Positions 42,826 through 51,173 of a stretch of 64,000 bases of DNA are shown in pieces. The stretch is from positions 275,814 to 339,813 of the forward strand of contig NZ_KB906674.1 of the NCBI RefSeq assembly GCF_000381545.1, written 5' to 3'. The notes under the pieces were generated by a model. That model had not been told where the DNA came from. It searched no databases and worked only from the letters and a program-made list of their open reading frames with translations. The DNA is from Rhodonellum psychrophilum GCM71 = DSM 17998 (GTDB lineage Bacteria > Bacteroidota > Bacteroidia > Cytophagales > Cyclobacteriaceae). Position 1 is the stretch's first letter. Each line of letters starts with the position of its first letter. A program made the translations under genes and the position numbers.

Positions 42826-45639
42826 ATGGATAAATTCTCGTATATCGCCAATGCCCACGTTGCTTATATTGATGAGCTGTATGTGGAGTACAAAAAAAAT
42901 CCAGAATCAGTAGATCCCAGTTGGAAGTCATTTTTTGACGGTTTTGAATTTGCCATTACCCAATATGGTGAAGATGAAAACGGTGGGGCCTTAAAAGGAA
43001 CCAGTATGGCTGAGGCGGAACCAAGCACAACACCTACCTCCAGTGGATCCTTAGCGACTAAGGGGACCATCATGGACATGGAATTGTTGCCCAAAGAAAT
43101 CAAAGTGAGGGCCTTGATCCACGCATACAGATCCAGAGCACATTTAAGGTCAAAAACCAATCCAGTAAGGGAACGAAAGGATCGAAAAGCGCTTATCGAT
43201 CTGGAGGATTTTGGGTTGGACCAACAAGATTTGAATACCGAATTCCAAGCTGGAAAAGAAATTGGCATTGGGACAGCCAAGCTCTCCAAAATCATGGAGG
43301 CCCTCAAGACAATATACGAAGGCCCAATGGGGTTTGAATACCTCTATATCCGTGATCCGGAAATGCTGGATTGGTTCAAAACTAAGGTGGAAAAAGAGGC
43401 ATTGGCCTTCAATCCTTCCGTGGAGGAGAAAAAACAAATCCTGTCAAAATTAAACCAAGCGGTAGTTTTTGAAAACTTTTTGCATACTAAATACATTGGA
43501 CAGAAGCGTTTTTCACTGGAAGGTGGGGAAAGTACCATTCCTTTCCTTGATGCAGTTGTCAATGCAAGTGCAGACCTTGGCGTGGAGGAATTCATGCTGG
43601 GCATGGCCCACAGAGGACGTCTTAACGTACTCGCCAACATCATGGGGAAGACCTACGAACAGATTTTTTCAGAGTTCGAAGGGACCGCCAAGCCAGATTT
43701 GACCATGGGTGATGGTGACGTCAAATACCATATGGGATACTCCAGCGATTTGGTTACTCCCAACAATAAAAAAATCCATTTGAAATTGGCGCCCAATCCT
43801 TCCCACTTAGAGGCAGTCAATCCAGTGGTTGAAGGATTCATCCGTGCCAAAATCGATTCCCAACACAAGGGGGATTCCAAAAAAGCAATGGCCATTTTGA
43901 TCCATGGAGACGCTGCTGTCGCCGGTCAGGGAATCGTCTATGAGGTTACCCAAATGGCGGAATTGAAAGGATACAACACAGGAGGGACCATCCATTTTGT
44001 CATCAACAACCAAGTGGGTTTCACCACTGATTTTGACGATGCGAGGTCATCCATTTATTGTACCGATGTGGCCAAGATCATCGATGCGCCCGTCATTCAC
44101 GTCAATGGTGACAACGCCGAGGCAGTGGTTTTTGCAGCACGCTTGGCTTCCGAGTTCCGTCAAAAATTCAACAAAGACATATTTGTGGATATGGTGTGCT
44201 ACCGAAGGCATGGACACAATGAGTCTGATGAGCCTAAATTCACGCAACCCTCCCTTTATAATATCATCTCTAAGCATCCCAATCCTCGTGAAATTTACGT
44301 AAAAAAACTCACGGAAAGGGGAGATTTCGATGCCAAGATTGCCAAACAAATGGATGAGGAATTCCGCCAGTTGCTTCAGGACAGACTGAACATGGTCAAG
44401 GAAAAACCACTTCCCTATCAACAAACCAAGTTTGAAACGGTTTGGGAGTCTTTGAGGAGATCAACCCCTGAGGATTTTGAACTTTCACCTGAAACTGGGA
44501 TTTCGGAAGAAACCATCAAAGTGGTTGCCGATGCCCTGACCACCATTCCAAAAGGATTCAAGCCAATCAAACAAATCGAAGTTCAGCTCAAGCAACGGAA
44601 GGACATGTTCTTCAATTCCAAATCCTTGAACTGGGCTGCGGCAGAATTGTTGGCTTATGGGTCTCTTTTGAAAGATGGAGAAACGGTTAGGATCACGGGA
44701 CAGGATTGTCAGCGGGGAACATTTTCGCATCGACATGCAGTCGTCCATGATGCCAACACCAACACGCCACACAACTTCCTGAAGGAATTGAAAGGGCATG
44801 ATGGTAAATTCTACATCTACAATTCCCTGCTGTCAGAATATGCAGTTTTGGGCTTTGAATACGGCTACGGGATGGCCAATCCGCATTCTTTGACCGTATG
44901 GGAAGCACAATTTGGTGATTTTGCCAATGGTGCCCAGACCATGATTGACCAGTTTATCACCTCTGGTGAATCCAAATGGCAAAAAATGAACGGCCTTGTC
45001 ATGCTTCTTCCGCACGGCTATGAAGGTCAGGGTCCTGAGCATTCCAATGCCAGGCCGGAAAGATTCCTCCAGCTGTCCGCTGAATACAACATCATCGTGG
45101 CCAACATCACCGAGCCTTCCAATTTCTTTCACCTACTCAGGAGACAGTTGGCCTGGGAATTCAGAAAGCCCTGCGTCGTGATGTCTCCCAAATCCTTGCT
45201 GAGGCACCCCAAAGTGATGTCCCCGATCAGTGAGTTTACCAATGGTAGGTTTAGAGAAATCATTCTTGATACCAAAACCAATCCCGATGAGGTAAAAAGG
45301 GTTGTGCTTTGTTCCGGAAAGATCTATTATGATCTGGAAGAAGTCAGGGAAAAAGAGAAAGTCACTGATGTTGCCATCATCCGGATAGAACAATTGCACC
45401 CTTTGCCGAAAAAACAGATGTTCGAAGCGCTTAAGCAATACAAAAATGCCGAGGTATTCTGGGTACAGGAAGAGCCTGAGAACATGGGTTATTGGAATTA
45501 TCTCCTTAGGTTGCTCTACAAAGAACTGCCAATGGAATTGATCGCCCGAAAAAACAGTGCTTCCCCTGCCACTGGCTATAACAAAGTGCACGTTGAAGAA
45601 CAAACGGCGATCGTCAGAAAAGCCTTAAAACTTTCATAA
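42826..45639 (+). CDS. sucA: 2-oxoglutarate dehydrogenase E1 component
   Basis: Thiamine-diphosphate enzyme that decarboxylates 2-oxoglutarate and passes the succinyl group to the lipoyl domain of SucB. The 937-aa protein has the E2-contacting N-terminus (YIDELYVEYKKNPESVDPSWKSFF), GMAHRGRLNVLANIMGK, MGDGDVKYHMGYS, the ThDP-binding HGDAAVAGQGIVYEV to INNQVGFTT region, MVCYRRHGHNESDEPKFTQP, and the C-terminal transketolase domain (GQDCQRGTFSHRHAVVHD, LLPHGYEGQGPEHSNARPERFLQ read in parts). The length is typical. sucB follows after a hairpin. Confidence 0.98.
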   Translation: MDKFSYIANAHVAYIDELYVEYKKNPESVDPSWKSFFDGFEFAITQYGEDENGGALKGTSMAEAEPSTTPTSSGSLATKGTIMDMELLPKEIKVRALIHAYRSRAHLRSKTNPVRERKDRKALIDLEDFGLDQQDLNTEFQAGKEIGIGTAKLSKIMEALKTIYEGPMGFEYLYIRDPEMLDWFKTKVEKEALAFNPSVEEKKQILSKLNQAVVFENFLHTKYIGQKRFSLEGGESTIPFLDAVVNASADLGVEEFMLGMAHRGRLNVLANIMGKTYEQIFSEFEGTAKPDLTMGDGDVKYHMGYSSDLVTPNNKKIHLKLAPNPSHLEAVNPVVEGFIRAKIDSQHKGDSKKAMAILIHGDAAVAGQGIVYEVTQMAELKGYNTGGTIHFVINNQVGFTTDFDDARSSIYCTDVAKIIDAPVIHVNGDNAEAVVFAARLASEFRQKFNKDIFVDMVCYRRHGHNESDEPKFTQPSLYNIISKHPNPREIYVKKLTERGDFDAKIAKQMDEEFRQLLQDRLNMVKEKPLPYQQTKFETVWESLRRSTPEDFELSPETGISEETIKVVADALTTIPKGFKPIKQIEVQLKQRKDMFFNSKSLNWAAAELLAYGSLLKDGETVRITGQDCQRGTFSHRHAVVHDANTNTPHNFLKELKGHDGKFYIYNSLLSEYAVLGFEYGYGMANPHSLTVWEAQFGDFANGAQTMIDQFITSGESKWQKMNGLVMLLPHGYEGQGPEHSNARPERFLQLSAEYNIIVANITEPSNFFHLLRRQLAWEFRKPCVVMSPKSLLRHPKVMSPISEFTNGRFREIILDTKTNPDEVKRVVLCSGKIYYDLEEVREKEKVTDVAIIRIEQLHPLPKKQMFEALKQYKNAEVFWVQEEPENMGYWNYLLRLLYKELPMELIARKNSASPATGYNKVHVEEQTAIVRKALKLS

Positions 45640-45647
45640 TCACCCCT

Positions 45648-45705
45648 GAGCAGCATAAAAACGATTGTGATCCAGAGAGGATCATAATCGTTTACTCTGC
45701 TTTTG
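45648..45705 (+). terminator. Hairpin between sucA and sucB
   Basis: AAACGATTgTGATCC pairs with GGATCAtAATCGTTT around AGAGA, with outer GCAG/CTGC and a short T run after it. It may be a partial terminator or mRNA-stabilising hairpin that sets the sucA to sucB ratio. Confidence 0.55.
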
Positions 45706-45773
45706 GTTTAATTTAAAAAAATCATGTTAAATTAACCTTGGACCAACTGGTTTGGGGGTAAAAAAGAAAAACA

Positions 45774-47324
45774 ATGAGCCTAGAAATTAAAGTCCCTACC
45801 GTAGGGGAATCCATTACCGAAGTCACCATTGGTCAGTGGTTCAAGAAAGATGGAGATTTTGTAGAAATGGATGAGGTGATCTGCGAACTGGAATCTGATA
45901 AAGCAACTTTTGAATTGACGGCTGAAGCAGCCGGGATTTTGAAAATCAAAGCTGGAGAAGGCGATACCTTGGAAATCGGCGAAGTGATCTGTGAGATCGA
46001 CTCTTCGGCAAGTGCCGGAGAAAGCGCTTCCGATGATACCAAGAAAGAAGAAAGTCAGCCTGTCTCCAACAAAGGAGGCAAAACAGGCGAAATCAAAGAC
46101 ATGATAGTTCCTACCGTTGGGGAATCGATCACCGAGGTGACTTTGGCAAATTGGCTGAAAGCCGATGGGGATTTCGTGGAGCTCGACGAGATCATCGCAG
46201 AAGTGGATTCCGACAAAGCAACTTTTGAACTTCCTGCGGAAGCCACCGGGATATTGAGACACGTCGCCCAAGAAGGCGATACCTTGGAAATTGGAGGCTT
46301 GATCTGCAAAATTGAGGTGACAGAAGGTGGTGCTCCTGAACAAGAAGAAGCAACCTCTAACGGAGGATCCCAAGCAGCCAGTACTTCAGTATCTGGAAAA
46401 GACACTTATGCAACCGGACATGCTTCTCCCGCAGCAGCCAAAATTCTTTCCGAAAAAGGAATGGATGCTAAGGGAATCCAAGGCACCGGTAAAGATGGTC
46501 GAATCACCAAAGAGGATGCTGAAAGAGCCCAAGTGGCAGCCAAAGAAACACCGAAAGCGGAAAGTAAGCCAACGCCGAAGACCGAAGCAACGGCACCTTC
46601 TTCTGCCCCAAAGATTGCCGGTTCCAGAGATACCAAAAGAGAGAAAATGACCTCCTTGAGAAGGACCATTTCCAGAAGATTGGTAGCTGTGAAAAATGAA
46701 ACCGCCATGCTCACGACCTTCAATGAAGTGAACATGGGTCCGATCATGGAAATGAGAAAGAAATACAAGGATCAATTCAAGGAAAAGCATGGGGTGAACC
46801 TGGGCTTTATGTCCTTCTTCACCAAAGCCGTTTGCGTAGCCCTGCAAGAATGGCCGGCTGTGAATGCACAAATCGATGGAAACGAAATTGTGTACAACCA
46901 TTTCTGTGACATCTCCATCGCCGTGTCCGCGCCAAAAGGCTTGGTCGTTCCGGTGATCCGAAATGCCGAATCGATGAGTTTCGATCAAATCGAAAAAGAG
47001 GTCGTCAGGTTGGCGCTTAAAGCCAGAGACAACAAATTGTCCATAGAGGAAATGACAGGGGGGACTTTTACCCTTACCAATGGCGGTATATTCGGTTCCA
47101 TGATGTCGACTCCGATCATCAATGCGCCACAATCAGCCATTTTAGGCATGCACAACATCGTCGAAAGGCCGATGGCAGTCAATGGCGAAGTGAAAATCCT
47201 TCCCATGATGTATTTGGCCCTTTCCTATGACCACCGTGTCATCGATGGCCGCGAGTCTGTAAGCTTCCTGGTTCGCGTAAAGCAGCTTCTTGAAGCACCG
47301 GAAAGGTTGTTGTTTGGGGTGTAA
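45774..47324 (+). CDS. sucB: 2-oxoglutarate dehydrogenase E2 (succinyltransferase)
   Basis: Core of the 2-oxoglutarate dehydrogenase complex, transferring succinyl groups from lipoyl-lysine to CoA. The 516-aa protein has two tandem lipoyl domains with lysines in ESDKATFEL (Lys43) and DSDKATFEL (Lys148), Ala/Ser/Glu-rich linkers, a peripheral-subunit-binding domain ([20 protein letters not shown]), and the catalytic domain ending with [19 protein letters not shown]. The double lipoyl domain differs from the single one of E. coli SucB. E1 lies upstream; E3 (lpdA) lies downstream beyond an inserted cassette. Confidence 0.96.
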   Translation: MSLEIKVPTVGESITEVTIGQWFKKDGDFVEMDEVICELESDKATFELTAEAAGILKIKAGEGDTLEIGEVICEIDSSASAGESASDDTKKEESQPVSNKGGKTGEIKDMIVPTVGESITEVTLANWLKADGDFVELDEIIAEVDSDKATFELPAEATGILRHVAQEGDTLEIGGLICKIEVTEGGAPEQEEATSNGGSQAASTSVSGKDTYATGHASPAAAKILSEKGMDAKGIQGTGKDGRITKEDAERAQVAAKETPKAESKPTPKTEATAPSSAPKIAGSRDTKREKMTSLRRTISRRLVAVKNETAMLTTFNEVNMGPIMEMRKKYKDQFKEKHGVNLGFMSFFTKAVCVALQEWPAVNAQIDGNEIVYNHFCDISIAVSAPKGLVVPVIRNAESMSFDQIEKEVVRLALKARDNKLSIEEMTGGTFTLTNGGIFGSMMSTPIINAPQSAILGMHNIVERPMAVNGEVKILPMMYLALSYDHRVIDGRESVSFLVRVKQLLEAPERLLFGV

Positions 47325-47387
47325 TTGGTTATCGTGTACTAAGTAAAAAGTCTTAAGTACTAAGTAATTAAAACTACGTTCTTGATT

Positions 47388-47446
47388 TTGTTTTAAAGTG
47401 AAAACTATCTATTTTAAATACTAGATTAGTTTTCACTTTAAAACAA
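47388..47446 (+). repeat. 20-bp perfect inverted repeat before the four-helix-bundle gene
   Basis: Arms 47388-47407 and 47427-47446 (TTGTTTTAAAGTGAAAACTA and its complement) flank a 19-nt loop that can pair a little further. It ends 6 bp before the TTG start codon, so it could terminate sucB transcripts, block translation, or form part of the cassette. Confidence 0.7.
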
Positions 47447-47452
47447 CAAATT

Positions 47453-47809
47453 TTGAATAGATACAAGGATTTGAAGGTTTGGCAAAAGGCCATTCAATTG
47501 TCCGTAGACATTTATCAAATAACAGGAAGGTTCCCAAAAGAAGAACGTTTTGGGCTTGTCAGTCAAATGAATCGCGCGTCAGTTTCAATACCTTCCAACA
47601 TTGCAGAAGGAGCAGGAAGAAATGGCCCAAAAGATTTTAACAATTTCTTGGGAATAGCCCTCGGATCTTGCTTTGAGTTGGACACCCAACTGGTAATCTC
47701 AAATAAGCTGAATTATCTCAGTGATCAAGAATTTGAAAAATTCGAACTGGAATTGGAGCATATTCAGAATATGATTGTCAAATTGAAAAAAAGTTTGAAT
47801 ATTCAGTAA
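47453..47809 (+). CDS. Four-helix-bundle protein (23S rRNA intervening-sequence type)
   Basis: 118-aa protein of the family first found in intervening sequences of 23S rRNA genes and common as stand-alone genes in Bacteroidota. Signatures are NRYKDLKVWQKAIQLSVDIY, FPKEERFGLVSQMNRASVSIPSNIAEG (read in two parts), GRNGPKDFNNFLGIALGSCFELDTQL and the closing helix EKFELELEHIQNMIVKLKKSL. No ATG is available; it uses TTG at 47453. Its biochemical role is unknown; a homopentameric nucleic-acid-binding bundle has been proposed for relatives. It separates sucB from lpdA. Confidence 0.9.
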   Translation: MNRYKDLKVWQKAIQLSVDIYQITGRFPKEERFGLVSQMNRASVSIPSNIAEGAGRNGPKDFNNFLGIALGSCFELDTQLVISNKLNYLSDQEFEKFELELEHIQNMIVKLKKSLNIQ

Positions 47810-47861
47810 ACCCACCTGTGCCGGGTACTTCTTACTTGGTACATGGTACAAATAAAAACAC

Positions 47862-49259
47862 ATGTACGACGTAATTGTAATTGGCTCCGGGCCGGGAGGA
47901 TATGTGGCAGCCATTAGGGCGGCACAGCTTGGTATGAAAACGGCCATTATTGAAAAATACCCAACTTTGGGAGGGACCTGTCTGAATGTTGGCTGTATCC
48001 CATCCAAGGCACTTTTGGATTCTTCCGAGCATTATCACAATGCGGCCCACACTTTTAAAACCCATGGCATCAACTTGACCAACCTGAAAGTGGATCTCAA
48101 GCAGATGATCCTTCGCAAGGACGACGTGGTCAAGCAAAACGTGGATGGAATCCAGTATTTGATGAAGAAAAACAAGATTGAAGTCCACCAAGGTTTGGGT
48201 TCTTTCGTGGACAAGAATACTGTCCGCGTGACCAAAGACGATGGAACAAGCCAAGATCTCCAAGGTAAAAACATCATCATTGCCACAGGCTCCAAGCCTG
48301 CTTCCCTTCCCTTTATCAAATTGGACAAGGACAGGGTCATTACTTCCACGGAAGCGCTGAACCTGAAAGAGATTCCCAAACACATGATCGTGATCGGCGG
48401 TGGCGTGATTGGAATGGAACTCGGTTCCGTGTATGGCAGAATGGGGGCGAAGGTTTCCGTAGTGGAATATTTGGATTCTTTGATTCCTTCCATGGACAAG
48501 ACCATGGGCAAGGAACTTCAAAAATCACTCAAGAAATTGGGTTTTGATTTTTACCTCAAACACAAAGTCACAGGTGTTGAAAGAAAAGGAAAAGAGGTCA
48601 CCGTAAAAGCCGAAAACAGCAAAGGAGAAATCGTTGAACTGAAAGGGGATTATGTACTCGTTTCCATTGGCAGAAAAGCCTATACCGATGGGTTGAATGC
48701 CGAAGCCGCCGGGGTCAAGATAAGCGACCGCGGATTGGTGGAAGTGGATGACCATTTGCGGACAAACGTTCCAAATATATACGCCATCGGCGATGTGGTA
48801 AAAGGTGCGATGCTTGCCCATAAAGCCGAAGAAGAAGGCACTTTCGTTGCCGAAGTCATTGCCGGACAAAAGCCCCATATCAATTACCTTTTGATCCCAG
48901 GGGTTGTCTATACCTGGCCTGAAGTGGCTTCTGTCGGGTATACCGAGGAGCAATTGAAAGAAAAAGGAACCAAATACAAGACCGGTAAATTCCCGTTTAT
49001 GGCATCGGGAAGGGCTAGAGCTTCGATGGATACCGACGGACTGGTGAAAGTATTGGCAGATGCCGAGACGGATGAAATCCTGGGTGTGCACATGATCGGG
49101 CCAAGAACCGCAGACATGATTGCAGAGGCGGTCGTGGCGATGGAATTCAGGGCTTCGGCCGAAGATATTGCCCGGATGTCACACGCCCATCCGACCTATA
49201 CGGAAGCTTTCAAGGAAGCATGTTTGGCCGCTACGGACAATAGAGCACTTCATATTTGA
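47862..49259 (+). CDS. lpdA: Dihydrolipoyl dehydrogenase (E3)
   Basis: FAD-dependent enzyme that reoxidises dihydrolipoamide with NAD+ for the 2-oxoglutarate and related dehydrogenase complexes. The 465-aa protein has the FAD motif VIGSGPGGYVAAIRAAQLG, the redox disulfide GGTCLNVGCIPSKALL (Cys40, Cys45), the NAD motif VIGGGVIGMELGSVYGRMG, IYAIGDVVKGAMLAHKAEEEG, and the C-terminal catalytic HAHPTYTEAFKEA. It starts 18 bp after the end of the inserted cassette. A terminator follows. Confidence 0.98.
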   Translation: MYDVIVIGSGPGGYVAAIRAAQLGMKTAIIEKYPTLGGTCLNVGCIPSKALLDSSEHYHNAAHTFKTHGINLTNLKVDLKQMILRKDDVVKQNVDGIQYLMKKNKIEVHQGLGSFVDKNTVRVTKDDGTSQDLQGKNIIIATGSKPASLPFIKLDKDRVITSTEALNLKEIPKHMIVIGGGVIGMELGSVYGRMGAKVSVVEYLDSLIPSMDKTMGKELQKSLKKLGFDFYLKHKVTGVERKGKEVTVKAENSKGEIVELKGDYVLVSIGRKAYTDGLNAEAAGVKISDRGLVEVDDHLRTNVPNIYAIGDVVKGAMLAHKAEEEGTFVAEVIAGQKPHINYLLIPGVVYTWPEVASVGYTEEQLKEKGTKYKTGKFPFMASGRARASMDTDGLVKVLADAETDEILGVHMIGPRTADMIAEAVVAMEFRASAEDIARMSHAHPTYTEAFKEACLAATDNRALHI

Positions 49260-49287
49260 TCTTTAATCGCATCAAGTCAAGCTTACT

Positions 49288-49321
49288 AAACCTGCCAGAA
49301 TTCCAAATCTGGCAGGTTTTT
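49288..49321 (+). terminator. Terminator of lpdA
   Basis: AAACCTGCCAGA/TCTGGCAGGTTT form a perfect 12-bp stem with an 8-nt loop and a T-rich tail. Confidence 0.92.
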
Positions 49322-49362
49322 ATTTTTATGTTTGGATAAATAATTTCTGACGCTTACGTTCA

Positions 49363-49585
49363 AACCGAATTCCAATACAGCAGAAAAGTAACGGAAAGCA
49401 GCTAACTTGAGGGAAGTTAGATGGAAATATACAATGGGTTTCCAAATGGGGTTGAAACTGCAAGAAAATCAGCCTCTTTGGAGAATAAGGTATTTTGCCG
49501 ATATGGTGAAGTCAAGAATTGTAAAAAAATACTGAATAATAGGCGATTTCAGACTGGAATAGCATTGTAAAGCATAACACGGGTT
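49363..49585 (+). repeat. Dispersed intergenic repeat, copy E (long form)
   Basis: Starts AACCGAATTCCAATACAGC, with an ~85-nt segment (AAAAGTAACGGAAAGCAGCT, AACTTGAGGGAAGTTAG) shared only with copy H. It then has the standard body: GGGTTTCCAAATGGGGTTGA, GCAAGAAAATCAG, ATGGTGAAGTC, TTTCAGACTGGAATAGC and GCATAACACGGGTT. It ends 5 bp before the ATG of the unknown secreted protein, so it supplies that gene's upstream region. Confidence 0.8.
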
Positions 49586-49590
49586 TAATC

Positions 49591-50124
49591 ATGTTCAAAC
49601 AGATCTATTTAGTTTTCTTCCTTTTGTTTTTTATCTCTTTTCCTCTTATTGCGCAGGAGAGTTCGAGAAATGGGTTTCTGAATCAAATCTTTGATTCCAT
49701 TTCCGATGATCCCATAAAGTGTTCTTCAGAAATTCCTGATTGGGCCATTATGAGGTTAAAAAAAGTCCTGGAGACAGAGGGTTCTGGTTTTTCTACCAAG
49801 GGGCAAAACCAAAAATGTGAGCTCTCAAAAGAGGAGCGAAAATTTCTATTGGGTTTAGTTGAGAACAAGAAAATTAAAACTGTCCATGATTTTGAATCAA
49901 AGCTGAAAGTTGCTTCCCAAGAGGAAAAAATGGTTGTTGCAAATATGGGAGGAGGTCAAATATTCACCTTTTCCGAGCCTGTTTTTTTTAGGGACGATGC
50001 GATGGTCTTCTTTTTCCAAAGCAGATATTGCGGCTCCAAATGTGCAGAAGGAAGGTGGTCTGTCTACAGAAAACAATCCGGTGAGTGGGCTGAGTGTTTG
50101 GTTATTTTAAGTTTTGTTTCTTAA
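49591..50124 (+). CDS. Unknown secreted protein bracketed by repeats E and F
   Basis: 177-aa exported protein: signal peptide at residues 1-22 (IYLVFFLLFFISFPLIAQ), then a soluble domain. It has five cysteines after the signal (KCSSE, QKCEL, YCGSKCAEGRW, ECLV); YCGSKCAEG is a CxxxC site and may bind metal or form a disulfide. No family was recognised. The ATG is 5 bp after repeat copy E ends, and its TAA overlaps the first base of repeat copy F, so its whole context comes from two oppositely oriented repeats. Whether it is expressed is unknown. Confidence 0.7.
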   Translation: MFKQIYLVFFLLFFISFPLIAQESSRNGFLNQIFDSISDDPIKCSSEIPDWAIMRLKKVLETEGSGFSTKGQNQKCELSKEERKFLLGLVENKKIKTVHDFESKLKVASQEEKMVVANMGGGQIFTFSEPVFFRDDAMVFFFQSRYCGSKCAEGRWSVYRKQSGEWAECLVILSFVS

Positions 50125-50291
50125 ACCCGTATTATGCATTATCAATTCTATTCCGACCTGGAATTGATTCATAATCAGTTGGTTTTTAGTGTTTTTGACT
50201 TCATCATGTTGGACGATATATTAATTATCTAAATAGTCCGATTTTCTTGTATTTACAGGCTTATTTGTAAGACCAATGCATATTCCGGGTT
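50124..50291 (-). repeat. Dispersed intergenic repeat, copy F (reverse)
   Basis: On the minus strand it begins AACCCGGAATATGCATTGG, contains CAAGAAAATCGGACTATTTA, GATGAAGTCAAAAACACTA, CTGATTATGAATCAATTCCA and GGTCGGAATAG, and ends TGCATAATACGGGTT. The inverted ends are near perfect. It lies between the unknown secreted protein and the deformylase-like gene. Confidence 0.8.
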
Positions 50292-50303
50292 AAAATATTA
50301 TTG

Positions 50304-50786
50304 ATGAAAAAAGTTGAAGATATCCTCAAATTGGGTGATCCCCGCCTTTATGAAATTTGTTCTCCAGTGACACATGAAGAACTTCCTTTAGTGGAAAATT
50401 GGGTGCAGGAACTCCACCAAGCGATGGAAGATGTCCGGAGAAGGTTTGGCTTTGGGCGTGGCATTGCAGCCCCACAATTGGGGATCATGAAACGTCTTTT
50501 CTACCTCAATCTGGACAAACGCTATACCATCATCAATCCCGAAATAAAAAATCCGAGTGAAGAAATGTTCGAACTTTGGGATGATTGCATGAGTTTTCCC
50601 AATCTCCTTGTCAAAGTGAAGAGGCACCAATCCCTCACACTGGAATATTTGGATGAAAATTGGGAAAGGCAATCGTGGGATGTGGATGGAGCGATTGCAG
50701 AATTGATCCAACATGAATTTGATCACTTGAATGGAGTGCTCTGCACGATGAGGGCGATGGATGACAAGGCCTTTAAGTGGAGGTAG
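50304..50786 (+). CDS. Peptide deformylase-like protein
   Basis: 160-aa member of the peptide deformylase family, which removes the formyl group from nascent N-terminal methionine using a metal ion. All three motifs are present in modified form: GRGIAAPQLG (residues 51-60, motif 1), DDCMSFPN in place of EGCLSxP (Cys95), and QHEFDHLNG (His137, Glu138, His141). The metal ligands Cys and two His are kept, so catalysis is plausible. Changes in motifs 1 and 2 suggest a secondary, divergent deformylase. The ATG is preferred over a TTG directly in front of it. The adjacent repeat F probably contains its promoter. Confidence 0.88.
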   Translation: MKKVEDILKLGDPRLYEICSPVTHEELPLVENWVQELHQAMEDVRRRFGFGRGIAAPQLGIMKRLFYLNLDKRYTIINPEIKNPSEEMFELWDDCMSFPNLLVKVKRHQSLTLEYLDENWERQSWDVDGAIAELIQHEFDHLNGVLCTMRAMDDKAFKWR

Positions 50787-51173
50787 TTTCAGCCTAAATT
50801 GTTTCCGGTATTCACACTTTCCGAGAAATTGAACCCATGGATAATCTTGTTCAGTTAAAGAAATTTTGTTTTCCAACTTATATAAAATTTTGTTTCAAGT
50901 CAGAAAATATTCTTTTTTAGAGGGGGGAGGGTGTTTCCAAAAGCTAAAAAAGCTTTTAGGTGTAAGCCTTTGAAGCAAAAAGAACATGGATAAACAATGA
51001 TGTTTTCTACCTTTTTTAAGTGAAAAGGACGAAGACCTCATTATTTTTCATAGATTTATTTTTAGCCTTCCTAATCATGATGTTATTAGGGGTTAATTCG
51101 CGTAATTGGCTTATGCCAAACAGTTTGTTTTTCAAAAAGCATTCCATCCAGGAAGCTTTTTGCCTTTAAAGTG
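50787..51173. other. Gene-free stretch before the histidine kinase
   Basis: No gene or repeat copy. Two weak hairpins are visible (AAAAGCT..AGCTTTT near 50940 and CCTAAT..ATTAGG near 51075); neither is clearly a terminator. It likely holds the promoter of the signalling cluster. Confidence 0.4.

Larger units (their letters stand above)
47335..47843. mobile_element. Inverted-repeat-bounded cassette with a four-helix-bundle gene
   Basis: The segment between sucB and lpdA is bounded by a 17-bp imperfect inverted repeat: TGTACTAAGTAAAAAGT at 47335-47351, against 47827-47843, whose reverse complement is TGTACCAAGTAAGAAGT (15 of 17 match). Inside are a 20-bp perfect hairpin and one small gene. It has no transposase. 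The boundaries suggest a mobile or once-mobile unit inserted into the sucAB-lpdA locus. Confidence 0.45.
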
